In this document: positions 57,120 through 64,000 of the stretch, piece after piece
Layout of the letters: each line of letters starts with the position of its first letter
How positions within the stretch are numbered: the first letter of the stretch is position 1
NCBI GenBank assembly: GCA_937980205.1
Contig: CALJKW010000010.1
Span: 431,284 to 495,283 of the forward strand
DNA length: 64,000 nucleotides
Source: an uncultured Myxococcales bacterium
GTDB taxonomy: Bacteria > Myxococcota > Myxococcia > Myxococcales > Myxococcaceae
Direction of reading: 5' to 3'
Program-made: the position numbers and the translations under genes
The notes under the pieces: model-generated
The model's database searches: none
What the model saw: only the letters and a program-made list of their open reading frames with translations
Told to the model about the DNA's origin: nothing

Positions 57120-58547
57120 ATGGGGCGAATTCCTGCGTGCAGGCCGTTGGCTGCTGTGGCTCTTGCGATGGTCGCGACCGCGTGCGCGCATATCGAAGAG
57201 AAGGAGTCCGTCGAGCGCACGGTCCTTCGCACCGAGCGTTCCCAGCGCGTCCTCGACGAACAGGCCGTTCTCGTCGCCGACGGCAGCGTGAAACGGAAGG
57301 GCGATGGCATGGGCGTTTCGCTGCTGGTTTCGGTGAACAAGGGCCAGAGGTGCGAGTTCGCGGAAACTCCCATCGTCCATGAGACGGCTCGAGTGACTCG
57401 GACACGCGTCGAAGGGTGGAGTCCCCTTGCGTGGGCGCTGGTCGGGACCGGTGTCGGCGGTGGGCTCGCAGCGCTGGGCGGCTACATGATCGGAAATGCC
57501 GACGCCCTTTCCAGCCAGTCGGGCACGACGCCGTCAGATCCGGCGCGCTACCGATCCACAGGCACATTGGTCGTGGCGGCCGGAGTCGCCATCGTTCTCG
57601 TCGGCGTCGTTGCAGCGATTGTTACGGGCGTTCGCACCATGGACAGCGAAGTGGATCGCGGCGAGGTGAGGGGACTGCCAGCCGTAACACAGTCGCTCTG
57701 TGACCCAGTCCCCGTTGCCGAAGCCGACGTTCGACTAAAGCTCGGAGGCGTACCGGACACACTCGTGGCACGCACCTCGGCGAAGGGCCGGGCGGTCTTC
57801 TCGCTGCTCGACGTCCCGACCGAGACCTTCACCCCCGAGGGCGACTTGATCGCGGCGCTGTTGGTCAACGAGCAGTCGGTGCCGGTCGCCGTGCCCTCGA
57901 ATGTGGCGCGCGAAATTCGGAGCAATCTGTTGAGCGACACGGCGTCCCGCATCGGTCGGAGCGCGGGCGAGAGTGAGAGTCTGGCTCGCGCAGCGACCAA
58001 GAAGGCGCAGGACCGCGACCTCGACGGCGCTCTGAAGGACTTCACCGCCGCGATCGACTTGAACCCTCGCAGCGCGATCGCGTACCTCGGTCGCGGAATG
58101 GTGCACATGGATGCCGGGCAGCGAGGAGCCGGCACCTATGAAAGCAAACACCACGCCGCTGCTCTCTCCGACCTCAAGACGGCGTTGAAGCTGGGTGGTC
58201 TGAATCGGGAGCAACTGGAAACGGCGCGGCGCTGCGTCAGCAGCCTCGAGACTTCGGCGACCGTCGAGGAGATCGGGTGGCCCGATCAGCGGTGTCCGAC
58301 GAAGCTCGACGACGCCAAGGCATGGGTTCGGTTGGCCATGGCGGCTGGCTGGCTCGACAAGGGTCCGGTGTTAACGGGGCAGTTCACAAGGTTCACGTAC
58401 AGGTTCACTAGGACGATTCCGGAAAAGGACCGCGCGGTCGGCATTTCGCATCTTCAGAACGCGACGTACTGCCTCTGGTCCGGCGTCACGGTCTTCGATG
58501 CCACCGGCGCCGTGCTCTGGAAAACCGATGCACCGAGCCCTTACTGA
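57120..58547 (+). CDS. TPR-containing lipoprotein
   Basis: 475 aa from ATG 57120. Lipobox TACA-type (LAMVATAC). Two hydrophobic helices at about 103-122 and 145-168 (LAWALVGTGVGGGLAALGGYM, LVVAAGVAIVLVGVVAAIV), then a beta-rich domain and TPR-like helices (ALKDFTAAIDLNPRSAIAYLGRGMVHMDAG, AALSDLKTALKLGG). The C-terminus is beta-rich. Likely an envelope protein with a role in complex assembly. Followed by a secreted protein gene, both probably under the divergent Xre regulator. Confidence 0.7.
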   Translation: MGRIPACRPLAAVALAMVATACAHIEEKESVERTVLRTERSQRVLDEQAVLVADGSVKRKGDGMGVSLLVSVNKGQRCEFAETPIVHETARVTRTRVEGWSPLAWALVGTGVGGGLAALGGYMIGNADALSSQSGTTPSDPARYRSTGTLVVAAGVAIVLVGVVAAIVTGVRTMDSEVDRGEVRGLPAVTQSLCDPVPVAEADVRLKLGGVPDTLVARTSAKGRAVFSLLDVPTETFTPEGDLIAALLVNEQSVPVAVPSNVAREIRSNLLSDTASRIGRSAGESESLARAATKKAQDRDLDGALKDFTAAIDLNPRSAIAYLGRGMVHMDAGQRGAGTYESKHHAAALSDLKTALKLGGLNREQLETARRCVSSLETSATVEEIGWPDQRCPTKLDDAKAWVRLAMAAGWLDKGPVLTGQFTRFTYRFTRTIPEKDRAVGISHLQNATYCLWSGVTVFDATGAVLWKTDAPSPY

Positions 58548-58578
58548 CGTCGGCCTCGGCCTCCCGCCTCGCATTGGA

Positions 58579-59274
58579 ATGGTCGTACGATGCGACATGG
58601 TGCGACGATCGATTCCCGGTACCGTTCGAAATTTCGTGCCGTGTGCGCGAACCAGGGTCGGGCTGCTGTCGTGTGTCGTTGCTGTTGCGGCATCGGCTCA
58701 GGAGAGCGGGGCTGGCAGCCCCTTTCGTTGGGGTGCCACCGTGAAGGAGATGCAGCGCGAACGCCCCGACCTTGTGGAACACAAGCTGGAGGTGGTGGAC
58801 CCGCCAAGGCGGACGTTGCCGAAGGACATCGATCCGGATCTTCGCGACCTCGCCGAGCGGACACTCGAAGCCAAAGAGAAGACGCGCGAGATGAACAAGC
58901 GACTGCGTGAGGTGTGGAAAGGGACTCGGCAGTTTCGTCCAGCTCGCCGAATGGACCTCTTCGGGATGCCGGTCGACGCGAACTTCAACTTCAAGAATGA
59001 CCGGCTGCAGTCGGTCGTCTACCTGACTTCGGTCGCCGATTCGCGAAAGGTATGTGGCGAGGCGGTCGACAAGATCGTGGGCGGGCTCACTGCGAAGTAC
59101 GGGGCGGCGAGCAAGGATGCGTCCGACGAGTTTGGCCGGACGGTCAGGTGGGAGATGCCCACCCACTGGATCGGCGTCAGCGTCATGCCCGACGGCACCG
59201 GCTGTCGATGCGGCGTCACCTTCATGGATCCTGCGGCACGTAAGGAGCAGAAGCTGGCTCCAGCGCCGTTCTGA
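58579..59274 (+). CDS. Secreted hypothetical protein
   Basis: 231 aa. Signal peptide with AASA cleavage (VGLLSCVVAVAASA), best with ATG 58597; ATG 58579 is kept as start and both are close. The mature part is basic, with a helical Lys/Glu/Arg stretch (ERTLEAKEKTREMNKRLREVWKG) and a beta-rich end containing a CGV-type Cys pair (GTGCRCGVTF). Follows the TPR lipoprotein gene. No family recognised. Confidence 0.6.
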   Translation: MVVRCDMVRRSIPGTVRNFVPCARTRVGLLSCVVAVAASAQESGAGSPFRWGATVKEMQRERPDLVEHKLEVVDPPRRTLPKDIDPDLRDLAERTLEAKEKTREMNKRLREVWKGTRQFRPARRMDLFGMPVDANFNFKNDRLQSVVYLTSVADSRKVCGEAVDKIVGGLTAKYGAASKDASDEFGRTVRWEMPTHWIGVSVMPDGTGCRCGVTFMDPAARKEQKLAPAPF

Positions 59275-59305
59275 TCCGAGTTTGACATTCGATCGCACGC
59301 GCGCG

Positions 59306-61066
59306 ATGGCAGCCGCCGTGCCGTCCCGTCTCACCAGCCAAATCCGTAGGCTGTCGGAGCTGCTCTCCGAAGCTTCGATGACGCTCGACGTGATCGCCGC
59401 TGAACTCGAGGCGAGATCTGGTGATGCTGTGCCGGCGTCGCCCCAGCAGATCGCCACGCCGGAGGCTCCCCGGTCTTCGGTCGCGGAAACGCCCGCGCCG
59501 GAACCTGAGCCCGTCGCGCCGGAGACGGAACCGGAGCCGGTTGAGACCGTTGAGGCCGAACAGCCTTGGGACGAGATCGTCGAGCGTGCGATCGAGCTTC
59601 TTCGCGCTGAGCCGCGGCGGACGTGGAAGCCGGCTGAGCTGTGCCGCGCGGTTCGAGACTCCGGTGTCGCGGTCGCTTCTCTTCAAGGCATGCACTTCGG
59701 GTTGATGCCGCGCCTTCGACAGCGGGGAGCCGTTCGCGAGGGCAGTGGAGGTTTTCAAGCCTCCGAGTTGCTCGCAAAGGACACGGCCGCACCGCCTGCA
59801 CCGTCGGCTCCACGTGCGCCGAAAGCTCCACGCGAATTGCCCTGGCCGCAGATCATCAGCGCTGCGACGAGGCTCCTTCACGCGGAGCCCGACCGCGCGT
59901 GGGGACAGGCAGAGCTCGTTCGCGCGGTGCGCGACTCGGGTGTTCCGTTGGACAACTTGCAGGGCATTCACTTCGGTCTGACCGGGCGCCTCGTCGGTCT
60001 TGGCGTTGCGGATGCCGATCGCGACGGCAAGTTGCGGCTCAGCTCGCTGGTCGGCGGTCGCGACCTGAGTGTCGCGGCGAAACCAGAGGTCATCCACCGC
60101 GAGCCTCAAGACGACGTCGACGCGCTCACTGAAGAAGTCGATGCATGCGAGATCGTCATCGAGCGCATGCCACTCGAGCAGCGAACTGCTCAGGTGGCCA
60201 TCTGGGCAGGTCGGGCACGGGAGATTCAAGACCGCTGGAAGAACACCGACGTGAGCGACGAGCGACGAGGCGCGCTGAGGCGTGTCTTTGGTCGTCTCAC
60301 CCGAATCACGAGGGAGATGCAGTGCGAGTGGATCGACGCATTGACCCCCGGATGGTCGATGCCCTGGAACATCTACATCGCGCATCTCGAGGCCCAACTC
60401 TCAGGTGAGGAAGCGCCCCTGCTAGCCGAAGAAGTGCAGACGCTTTGGCGGGCTCGTCTTCGCGGGCTTCTGCTCCCCAATCGGCATGTCAGCCCCGGCG
60501 ACGCCGCCGAAGTGATCGCGCAAGCGTCAGCGGTGCTCGACGCCGGCGATGATGATCTCAGGGCGGCGAAGCAGCGATTCGGCGATAAGCGGAGGCCAGT
60601 CCCGCCGGTAATTCGCCGGGCAACTGCGCCCGAGCCGTCACCAGCGGTGTCGTCGCCGGTCCCGTCGCCACCGGAGCCTCCAGCGCTCACCGTCCCTGCC
60701 GCGGTGCTCGAGTGTACTCGCGGGAAGCGCGCGGTCATCGTCGGCGGCACCGGTACGCGAGAAGACCACCGCGTGAAGCTGCAGAAGCTCCTCGAGCTGG
60801 ACGAGCTCGACTGGGCGACGGTCGAGCGCGGCGCGAGCGGCGCGTTCGGGCGCATCGAAGAGCGGGTCAAGCACGGCACTTACGACGTTGTCCTTTTCCT
60901 GGCCGGCTACACGAGCCACAAGTCGGTGCCGCTCCTCAAGGCCTGCAAGGCGATCGGCGTGCCGCTCGTCTACCTGCCGCGGGGCTACAGCGCAGCGCAG
61001 GTGGTGCACGCGATTCAGGAACAGTTGGTTCCAGCGTCATCGGCGGGGGCGGCCCAGCGGGCTTAG
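59306..61066 (+). CDS. DUF2325 protein with duplicated winged-helix-like domains
   Basis: 586 aa. Residues 1-85 are helical with an acidic Pro/Glu linker. Two homologous domains of about 69 residues follow (87-155 and 179-248): PWDEIVERAIELL...ELCRAVRDSGVAVASLQGMHFGL and PWPQIISAATRLL...ELVRAVRDSGVPLDNLQGIHFGL, DNA-binding-like. A long helical middle leads to DUF2325 (about 485-575), a Rossmann-like fold: AVIVGGTGTREDHR, DVVLFLAGYTSHKSVPLLKACKAIGVPLVYL. DUF2325 has no settled function. First of four co-directional genes to 63532. Confidence 0.8.
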   Translation: MAAAVPSRLTSQIRRLSELLSEASMTLDVIAAELEARSGDAVPASPQQIATPEAPRSSVAETPAPEPEPVAPETEPEPVETVEAEQPWDEIVERAIELLRAEPRRTWKPAELCRAVRDSGVAVASLQGMHFGLMPRLRQRGAVREGSGGFQASELLAKDTAAPPAPSAPRAPKAPRELPWPQIISAATRLLHAEPDRAWGQAELVRAVRDSGVPLDNLQGIHFGLTGRLVGLGVADADRDGKLRLSSLVGGRDLSVAAKPEVIHREPQDDVDALTEEVDACEIVIERMPLEQRTAQVAIWAGRAREIQDRWKNTDVSDERRGALRRVFGRLTRITREMQCEWIDALTPGWSMPWNIYIAHLEAQLSGEEAPLLAEEVQTLWRARLRGLLLPNRHVSPGDAAEVIAQASAVLDAGDDDLRAAKQRFGDKRRPVPPVIRRATAPEPSPAVSSPVPSPPEPPALTVPAAVLECTRGKRAVIVGGTGTREDHRVKLQKLLELDELDWATVERGASGAFGRIEERVKHGTYDVVLFLAGYTSHKSVPLLKACKAIGVPLVYLPRGYSAAQVVHAIQEQLVPASSAGAAQRA

Positions 61067-61096
61067 GGACCAGATAGCGGGCGTCCGCGGAGATCG

Positions 61097-62005
61097 ATGA
61101 TGGGTGACGCGAAGCTCCTCAGGAAGAGACTGTTCGCTCGCTACGCTGGCAACCTCCGTGTCATTGACCCCAGCTCGGCGGGAGCATTTCGGTGTCCGCT
61201 CTGCCTCAAGGACTTCACGGCGAAAGACGTTCATTCGAAGCTGTGCCTCGCGCACATCTTCCCGCAGGGGGCCGGTGGGTCCGAGGTCACACTCGCTTGC
61301 CAGTCCTGCGACTCGCTCCATGGCAGCTCCCTAGATGCCGATCTCGTCGAAAGCGTTCGAGTGGAAAGGCCGGGGAGCAAGCAGCGCGGTCGCATCGTCG
61401 CCGGTGGTCGGTCCATTCCGATCCTGGTTTCAGCTGACCCGGACGATGAGACCATCAGGCTCGACGCGTCGATACGCCACGCACACCCAACCGACTGGAC
61501 CGGCATTCAGGACTTCTTCGCGGCGGCGGGCGATGGAAGCAAGTTCCAGCTGTCCGTGACGAGCAAGGTCCGCCCGACGCGAATGCGCGGCTCGCTTTAC
61601 CGGTCGGCCTACCTGCGCCTCTTCTCGATGTTCGGCTACGACTATGTCCTCGCACCGTGCGCCCAGGTTGCACGAGAGAACATCGAGCGCGCAGCGCTGG
61701 GCGAGGTCAGCGTGACGGTCTGCTCCAGCGATGCGCGCGCTGAATCCGTGGCGATCGTAACGGCACCCACAGCGTTGCGGAGTCTCGCCGTAACCATGAA
61801 GGTCTCGGGCCAGCGTTTCGCAACGGCGCTGCTGCCAGGGTTCGACCGTGATCCGAGGGCGGTCGCCGATCGAATGTGCGAGAGCCCTCGCATCGTGAAG
61901 GGGGTGCAAACCAAGGTCTTCGAGGCGCCGCCAGACGTCTTTGCGGACCCTAAGAATGCCCGGTTGCTCTCCGGGATCTGGCGGCTCCTGTTCAAGACGG
62001 GCTGA
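61097..62005 (+). CDS. HNH-type nuclease-like protein
   Basis: 302 aa. Zinc-finger HNH core: CPLC (C33, C36), CLAHIFP (H53 as probable metal ligand/catalytic His), CQSC (C68, C71) and HGSS (H75). The remainder is a mixed alpha/beta domain with an internal Cys pair (VTVCSS). Start at the tandem ATGATG (61097/61100), 30 bp after the DUF2325 gene. Likely cuts DNA, but no partner specificity is visible. The gene pair with DUF2325 could form a nuclease module. Confidence 0.75.
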   Translation: MMGDAKLLRKRLFARYAGNLRVIDPSSAGAFRCPLCLKDFTAKDVHSKLCLAHIFPQGAGGSEVTLACQSCDSLHGSSLDADLVESVRVERPGSKQRGRIVAGGRSIPILVSADPDDETIRLDASIRHAHPTDWTGIQDFFAAAGDGSKFQLSVTSKVRPTRMRGSLYRSAYLRLFSMFGYDYVLAPCAQVARENIERAALGEVSVTVCSSDARAESVAIVTAPTALRSLAVTMKVSGQRFATALLPGFDRDPRAVADRMCESPRIVKGVQTKVFEAPPDVFADPKNARLLSGIWRLLFKTG

Positions 62006-62147
62006 CCTTTCACGGGGCGCAGCGCAGGCCAGCCTTCTCAATCCGATGTCCAAGGAACCGACCGGCTCGCGGGTACCCCATCTTGTCGGGCCGGGCGCAA
62101 TCTGTTGGGCGTCGCATTTCGCGACCAACAACGTGAAGGCGGATTCG

Positions 62148-62312
62148 ATGAGCAACGGCAACTCCGGAGGAAGCGGCGGCGGCGGAAAACCGGCGGGCGG
62201 CGGTGGCGGTAGCGGAAGTGGTAGCAGCAGTAACGGAGGGAAGGGTGGTTGGCCCAGCACGACGGGGAATCCGTCGGGGGGTGGTCGCAATAACAACTCG
62301 TCCTCGAAGTGA
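62148..62312 (+). CDS. Small Gly-rich protein
   Basis: 54 aa from ATG 62148 with AAGGCGG upstream. Mostly Gly/Ser/Asn (GGSGGGGKPAGGGGGSGSGS), one Trp, low complexity. Its stop TGA overlaps the GTG of the next gene (GTGA at 62309). Could be disordered or a linker peptide; coding potential is supported mainly by the overlap. Confidence 0.5.
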   Translation: MSNGNSGGSGGGGKPAGGGGGSGSGSSSNGGKGGWPSTTGNPSGGGRNNNSSSK

Positions 62313-63532
62313 GCGAAGCTGATCTGGGCGCCGGGAGAGACTCCGGCGTCGAGGTCTTCGCGATGGCACCGACCGCGTTTCAGCTGATCGGTACGTGGCT
62401 CGCGGCGCTCGAGGGCGCCGGCTCCGAGGCGTTCCGCCGGCTCACTTCGGGTCGCACACCCGGCTTTCGCTGGCGCGCCGGGGCGACGTCGAGGCAGCGG
62501 CACTCGATCGTCATGGCCGGGAAAATGGAAGTGACACGGCCGGCGCGGCGCATGATCGAGCGGTTCGCGGCCCTCGTCGCGCCGGCGATCGGGAACTCCG
62601 TTTCCGCCGGAGCGCTCAGCGGAATCGTCGAGATATGGGCGCATGAGTGGCACCAGGTCTTTCGGCTGCCCTTCGCGCGCGACCAGTTCCTGCACCGACA
62701 GACGACTTGGTCCGAGAAGCATCGCCGGCTCATGTTTGAGCGGCCGCTGCCTCGGCCCAGAGAGACGCCGCCTCTCGAGGAACTCCTGGTGCCGGAGTGG
62801 ATCGGCGTCATGGTGGTCGACTTCGGAATCCGCGTTGCGGCGGCATTCGAGCACGCGGGCGGCCGAGAACTGCCGGCGTGGCTCTCGGAGCAGCGTCGAA
62901 CGACCTTTCTCCGGGATCTGCTGCCCGGCGTCAGCGCAAGGGCGCTCGCCGAGATCGCCGGGGTAAGTCTCTCGACGGCGCAACGCTGGTTCTCGGGAGT
63001 CAGGCCGTCACCCTCGAGCTTGCGACGCCTATACAAGCTCGAGTCTGAGACGCCCGCTCGGTGCCCGCCGGGTACCGTCGAGCGGATTCGGACTCACTTC
63101 GCTTCCGTGGCGGCGCTCGAAATTCTCCGTGCCCGCCTGCCACGGTCTGTCGTCGACGACCTTTGCGCGAACGTGTGTGTGGTCGCGAGGGCGGTGCGCG
63201 AGGTCGTCGCTGCGGAGGGGCGAGCCGTCGCGATTCTGACGAGCAGGGCTCCGGTATGGAGCGATCGGTCAGTCCCGGGCGATGACCTCCTCCGCCGTGT
63301 TGCGGGAGGAAGCGCGGCGCTACCGGCGGCGACTGCCGCTTCGATCCTCGAGAAGCCGTGGCGCCATCCGTGGCGTGCTCTCGCGCAGTTCTCGACGACA
63401 TCGTCATCGGAGCACCACCCCGTCAAGTGGCCGCGGCTCGACCCGGAGGAACTTGAAATGGTCCTCTCGGCGCAGAAGTCGGTTCGGGAACTCGTAGAGC
63501 TGGCGCGTACGTGGCGTCCCAACGGCGCGTGA
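62309..63532 (+). CDS. Hypothetical protein with HTH motif, last island gene
   Basis: 407 aa from GTG 62309. Mixed alpha/beta with an internal HTH-like segment (ARALAEIAGVSLSTAQRWFSGVRPSPSSLRRLYKL, about 210-245) flanked by helices. Other segments: HSIVMAGKMEVTRPARRMIERF, EWIGVMVVDFGIRVAAAFEHAGG. No signal. It is the last gene of a co-directional row with DUF2325, HNH and Gly-rich genes. No family recognised; it may be the DNA-recognition component of that unit. Confidence 0.62.
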   Translation: MSEADLGAGRDSGVEVFAMAPTAFQLIGTWLAALEGAGSEAFRRLTSGRTPGFRWRAGATSRQRHSIVMAGKMEVTRPARRMIERFAALVAPAIGNSVSAGALSGIVEIWAHEWHQVFRLPFARDQFLHRQTTWSEKHRRLMFERPLPRPRETPPLEELLVPEWIGVMVVDFGIRVAAAFEHAGGRELPAWLSEQRRTTFLRDLLPGVSARALAEIAGVSLSTAQRWFSGVRPSPSSLRRLYKLESETPARCPPGTVERIRTHFASVAALEILRARLPRSVVDDLCANVCVVARAVREVVAAEGRAVAILTSRAPVWSDRSVPGDDLLRRVAGGSAALPAATAASILEKPWRHPWRALAQFSTTSSSEHHPVKWPRLDPEELEMVLSAQKSVRELVELARTWRPNGA

Positions 63533-63694
63533 CCGGCACGGGCCGTGTTCCGTCCTTGTTCCCCGCCGCCGGGGAACGCGATCCCACCCGGCGGCACCAG
63601 AGGGCAGGGAGACCCACTCCCGGCCGCCGGAGAGGTCGTCGGCGCGGCACCGGCGCCCACCAGCCGGCACAGGCCGGTCCGACCTGTCGGCTGC

Positions 63695-63827
63695 TTCGAT
63701 TCCCTCCGCCTCCACTGTTGTTTCTCGACGCGAGAGCGCCCTCGTGGCGCCGCCGTCGAGGTTCTCGTTCCAGCCCGCCGCGGCACGCGGCGGGAGGGGC
63801 TAGGTGCAGGTCAATCGGATCTGACAC
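63695..63827. repeat. attR with ssrA 3'-flank homology
   Basis: Identical 36-bp core at 63695-63730, then imperfect copy of the ssrA 3' flank through the hairpin to GATCTGACAC (63827). No tmRNA body precedes it. The region 63533-63694 before it holds no gene. Confidence 0.88.
63724..63760 (+). terminator. Duplicate ssrA-type terminator hairpin
   Basis: CTCGACGCGAGAGCGCC pairs with GGCGCCGCCGTCGAG around a short CTCG-type loop. It differs from the left copy at several positions while preserving pairing. Confidence 0.75.
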
Positions 63828-63850
63828 GCGAGTAGTCTCGGATCACAGCC

Positions 63851-64000
63851 TCAGCTTCGTAGCCATTGAAGGGCAACGAGCGCGGCTGCGCGAAACTGTC
63901 GTCGGTCCTCTACACCTTTGAACGTTCGCGTGTTGCCGCGAGCGGCGTGACCCATCAGCGACACCGGGATGACGCGCCGGCGCGAGCAGCGGAGCCTCCT
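63851..64000 (-). CDS. C-terminal end of a tyrosine-recombinase-like protein (truncated by window edge)
   Basis: 49 codons to TGA at 63851. The frame contains VIPVSLMGHAARGNTRTFKG: the GH and +6 Thr match the box II pattern of tyrosine recombinases, but the position of the catalytic Tyr (nine residues after His) is Phe. It continues DRRQFRAAALVALQWLRS. The 5' part lies beyond 64000. It may be an inactive recombinase, a remnant of another element, or an unrelated protein with a similar motif. Confidence 0.45.
   Translation of the reverse strand, partial: RRLRCSRRRVIPVSLMGHAARGNTRTFKGVEDRRQFRAAALVALQWLRS

Larger units (their letters stand above)
46371..63730. mobile_element. ssrA-integrated genomic island (about 17.3 kb)
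   Basis: Bounded by identical 36-bp direct repeats that start in the T arm of ssrA (TTCGATTCCC...) at 46371-46406 and recur at 63695-63730. It encodes a tyrosine integrase, an excisionase-like HTH protein, a Zn-ribbon protein, a winged-helix protein with an iteron-like array and about 20 cargo genes. Island genes have visibly weaker GC bias at third codon positions than the neighbours. No relaxase, mating-pair or capsid genes were recognised, so it is either mobilised by others or a defective element. Confidence 0.9.

Noticed and set aside
59282..59287. TTGACA upstream of the DUF2325 gene considered as a -35 box
   Set aside because: No -10 box lies at a suitable distance.
46371..63730. Island considered as a prophage or ICE
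   Set aside because: No terminase, capsid, tail, relaxase or mating-pair genes were recognised in any frame.
63423..63827. Antisense frame over attR with the same look
   Set aside because: It comes from the duplicated tmRNA 3' end and hairpin; it overlaps the last island gene antisense and shows no protein family.

Overview
High-GC bacterial chromosome segment, most likely Myxococcota (myxobacteria-like Deltaproteobacteria). The signs are an FHA/sigma-54 activator beside a PEGA-type Ser/Thr kinase, secreted proteins rich in DAG/DGG linkers, a DUF1552/DUF1588-type pair, many lipoproteins, thrombospondin-3/OmpA and CFI-motif proteins, and a tmRNA tag reading ANDNVELAVAA. No taxonomic search was run, so this is inference.

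Layout, chromosome backbone (1-46390): signalling block with lipoprotein, FHA activator, kinase and TPR protein (1-4061); kelch lipoprotein (4088-7117); Tat-exported DUF1552 protein with a DUF1588/1592 partner (7220-10356); purC and small genes (10492-12925); CFI-motif Zn protein and thioredoxin-like protein (13098-14650); OmpA-like protein (14784-16466); M16 peptidase pair, HEXXH lipoprotein and PEP carboxylase (16535-22548). A 650-bp non-coding stretch with an 81-bp palindrome follows. Next is a large electron-transfer locus (23200-34441): b-type membrane protein, outer-membrane barrel and a periplasmic protein with 30 CXXCH motifs on one strand, and a membrane-anchored Fe-S/FAD oxidoreductase plus a lipoprotein with 27 CXXCH motifs on the other. 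Then come small secreted proteins, an ECF sigma/anti-sigma/caspase operon (37596-40329), an HEXXH protein with an EF-hand/hydrophobic-tail protein (40466-44010), a GH20 hexosaminidase and the tmRNA gene ssrA (46029-46390).

A genomic island of about 17.3 kb (46371-63730) is inserted at the 3' end of ssrA. It is bounded by 36-bp perfect direct repeats inside longer imperfect repeats that also duplicate the ssrA terminator hairpin. The integrase, a Zn-ribbon protein and an excisionase overlap as one module, beside a winged-helix protein with an iteron-like array. Cargo includes an LRR/GIY-YIG operon, an HTH-SF2 helicase fusion with a Zn-binding partner, an Xre regulator, a TPR lipoprotein, and a DUF2325/HNH/Gly-rich/HTH gene row. 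No conjugation or virion genes were seen. Most island genes have no obvious function, so an undescribed system is most likely here. Immediately right of the island is the C-terminal end of another recombinase-like protein whose expected catalytic Tyr is Phe.

Four palindromic REP-like elements sit exactly between convergent gene ends, which suggests they act as bidirectional terminators. Starts were chosen using ATGA/GTGA overlaps and ribosome-binding sites where visible; many genes are translationally coupled.
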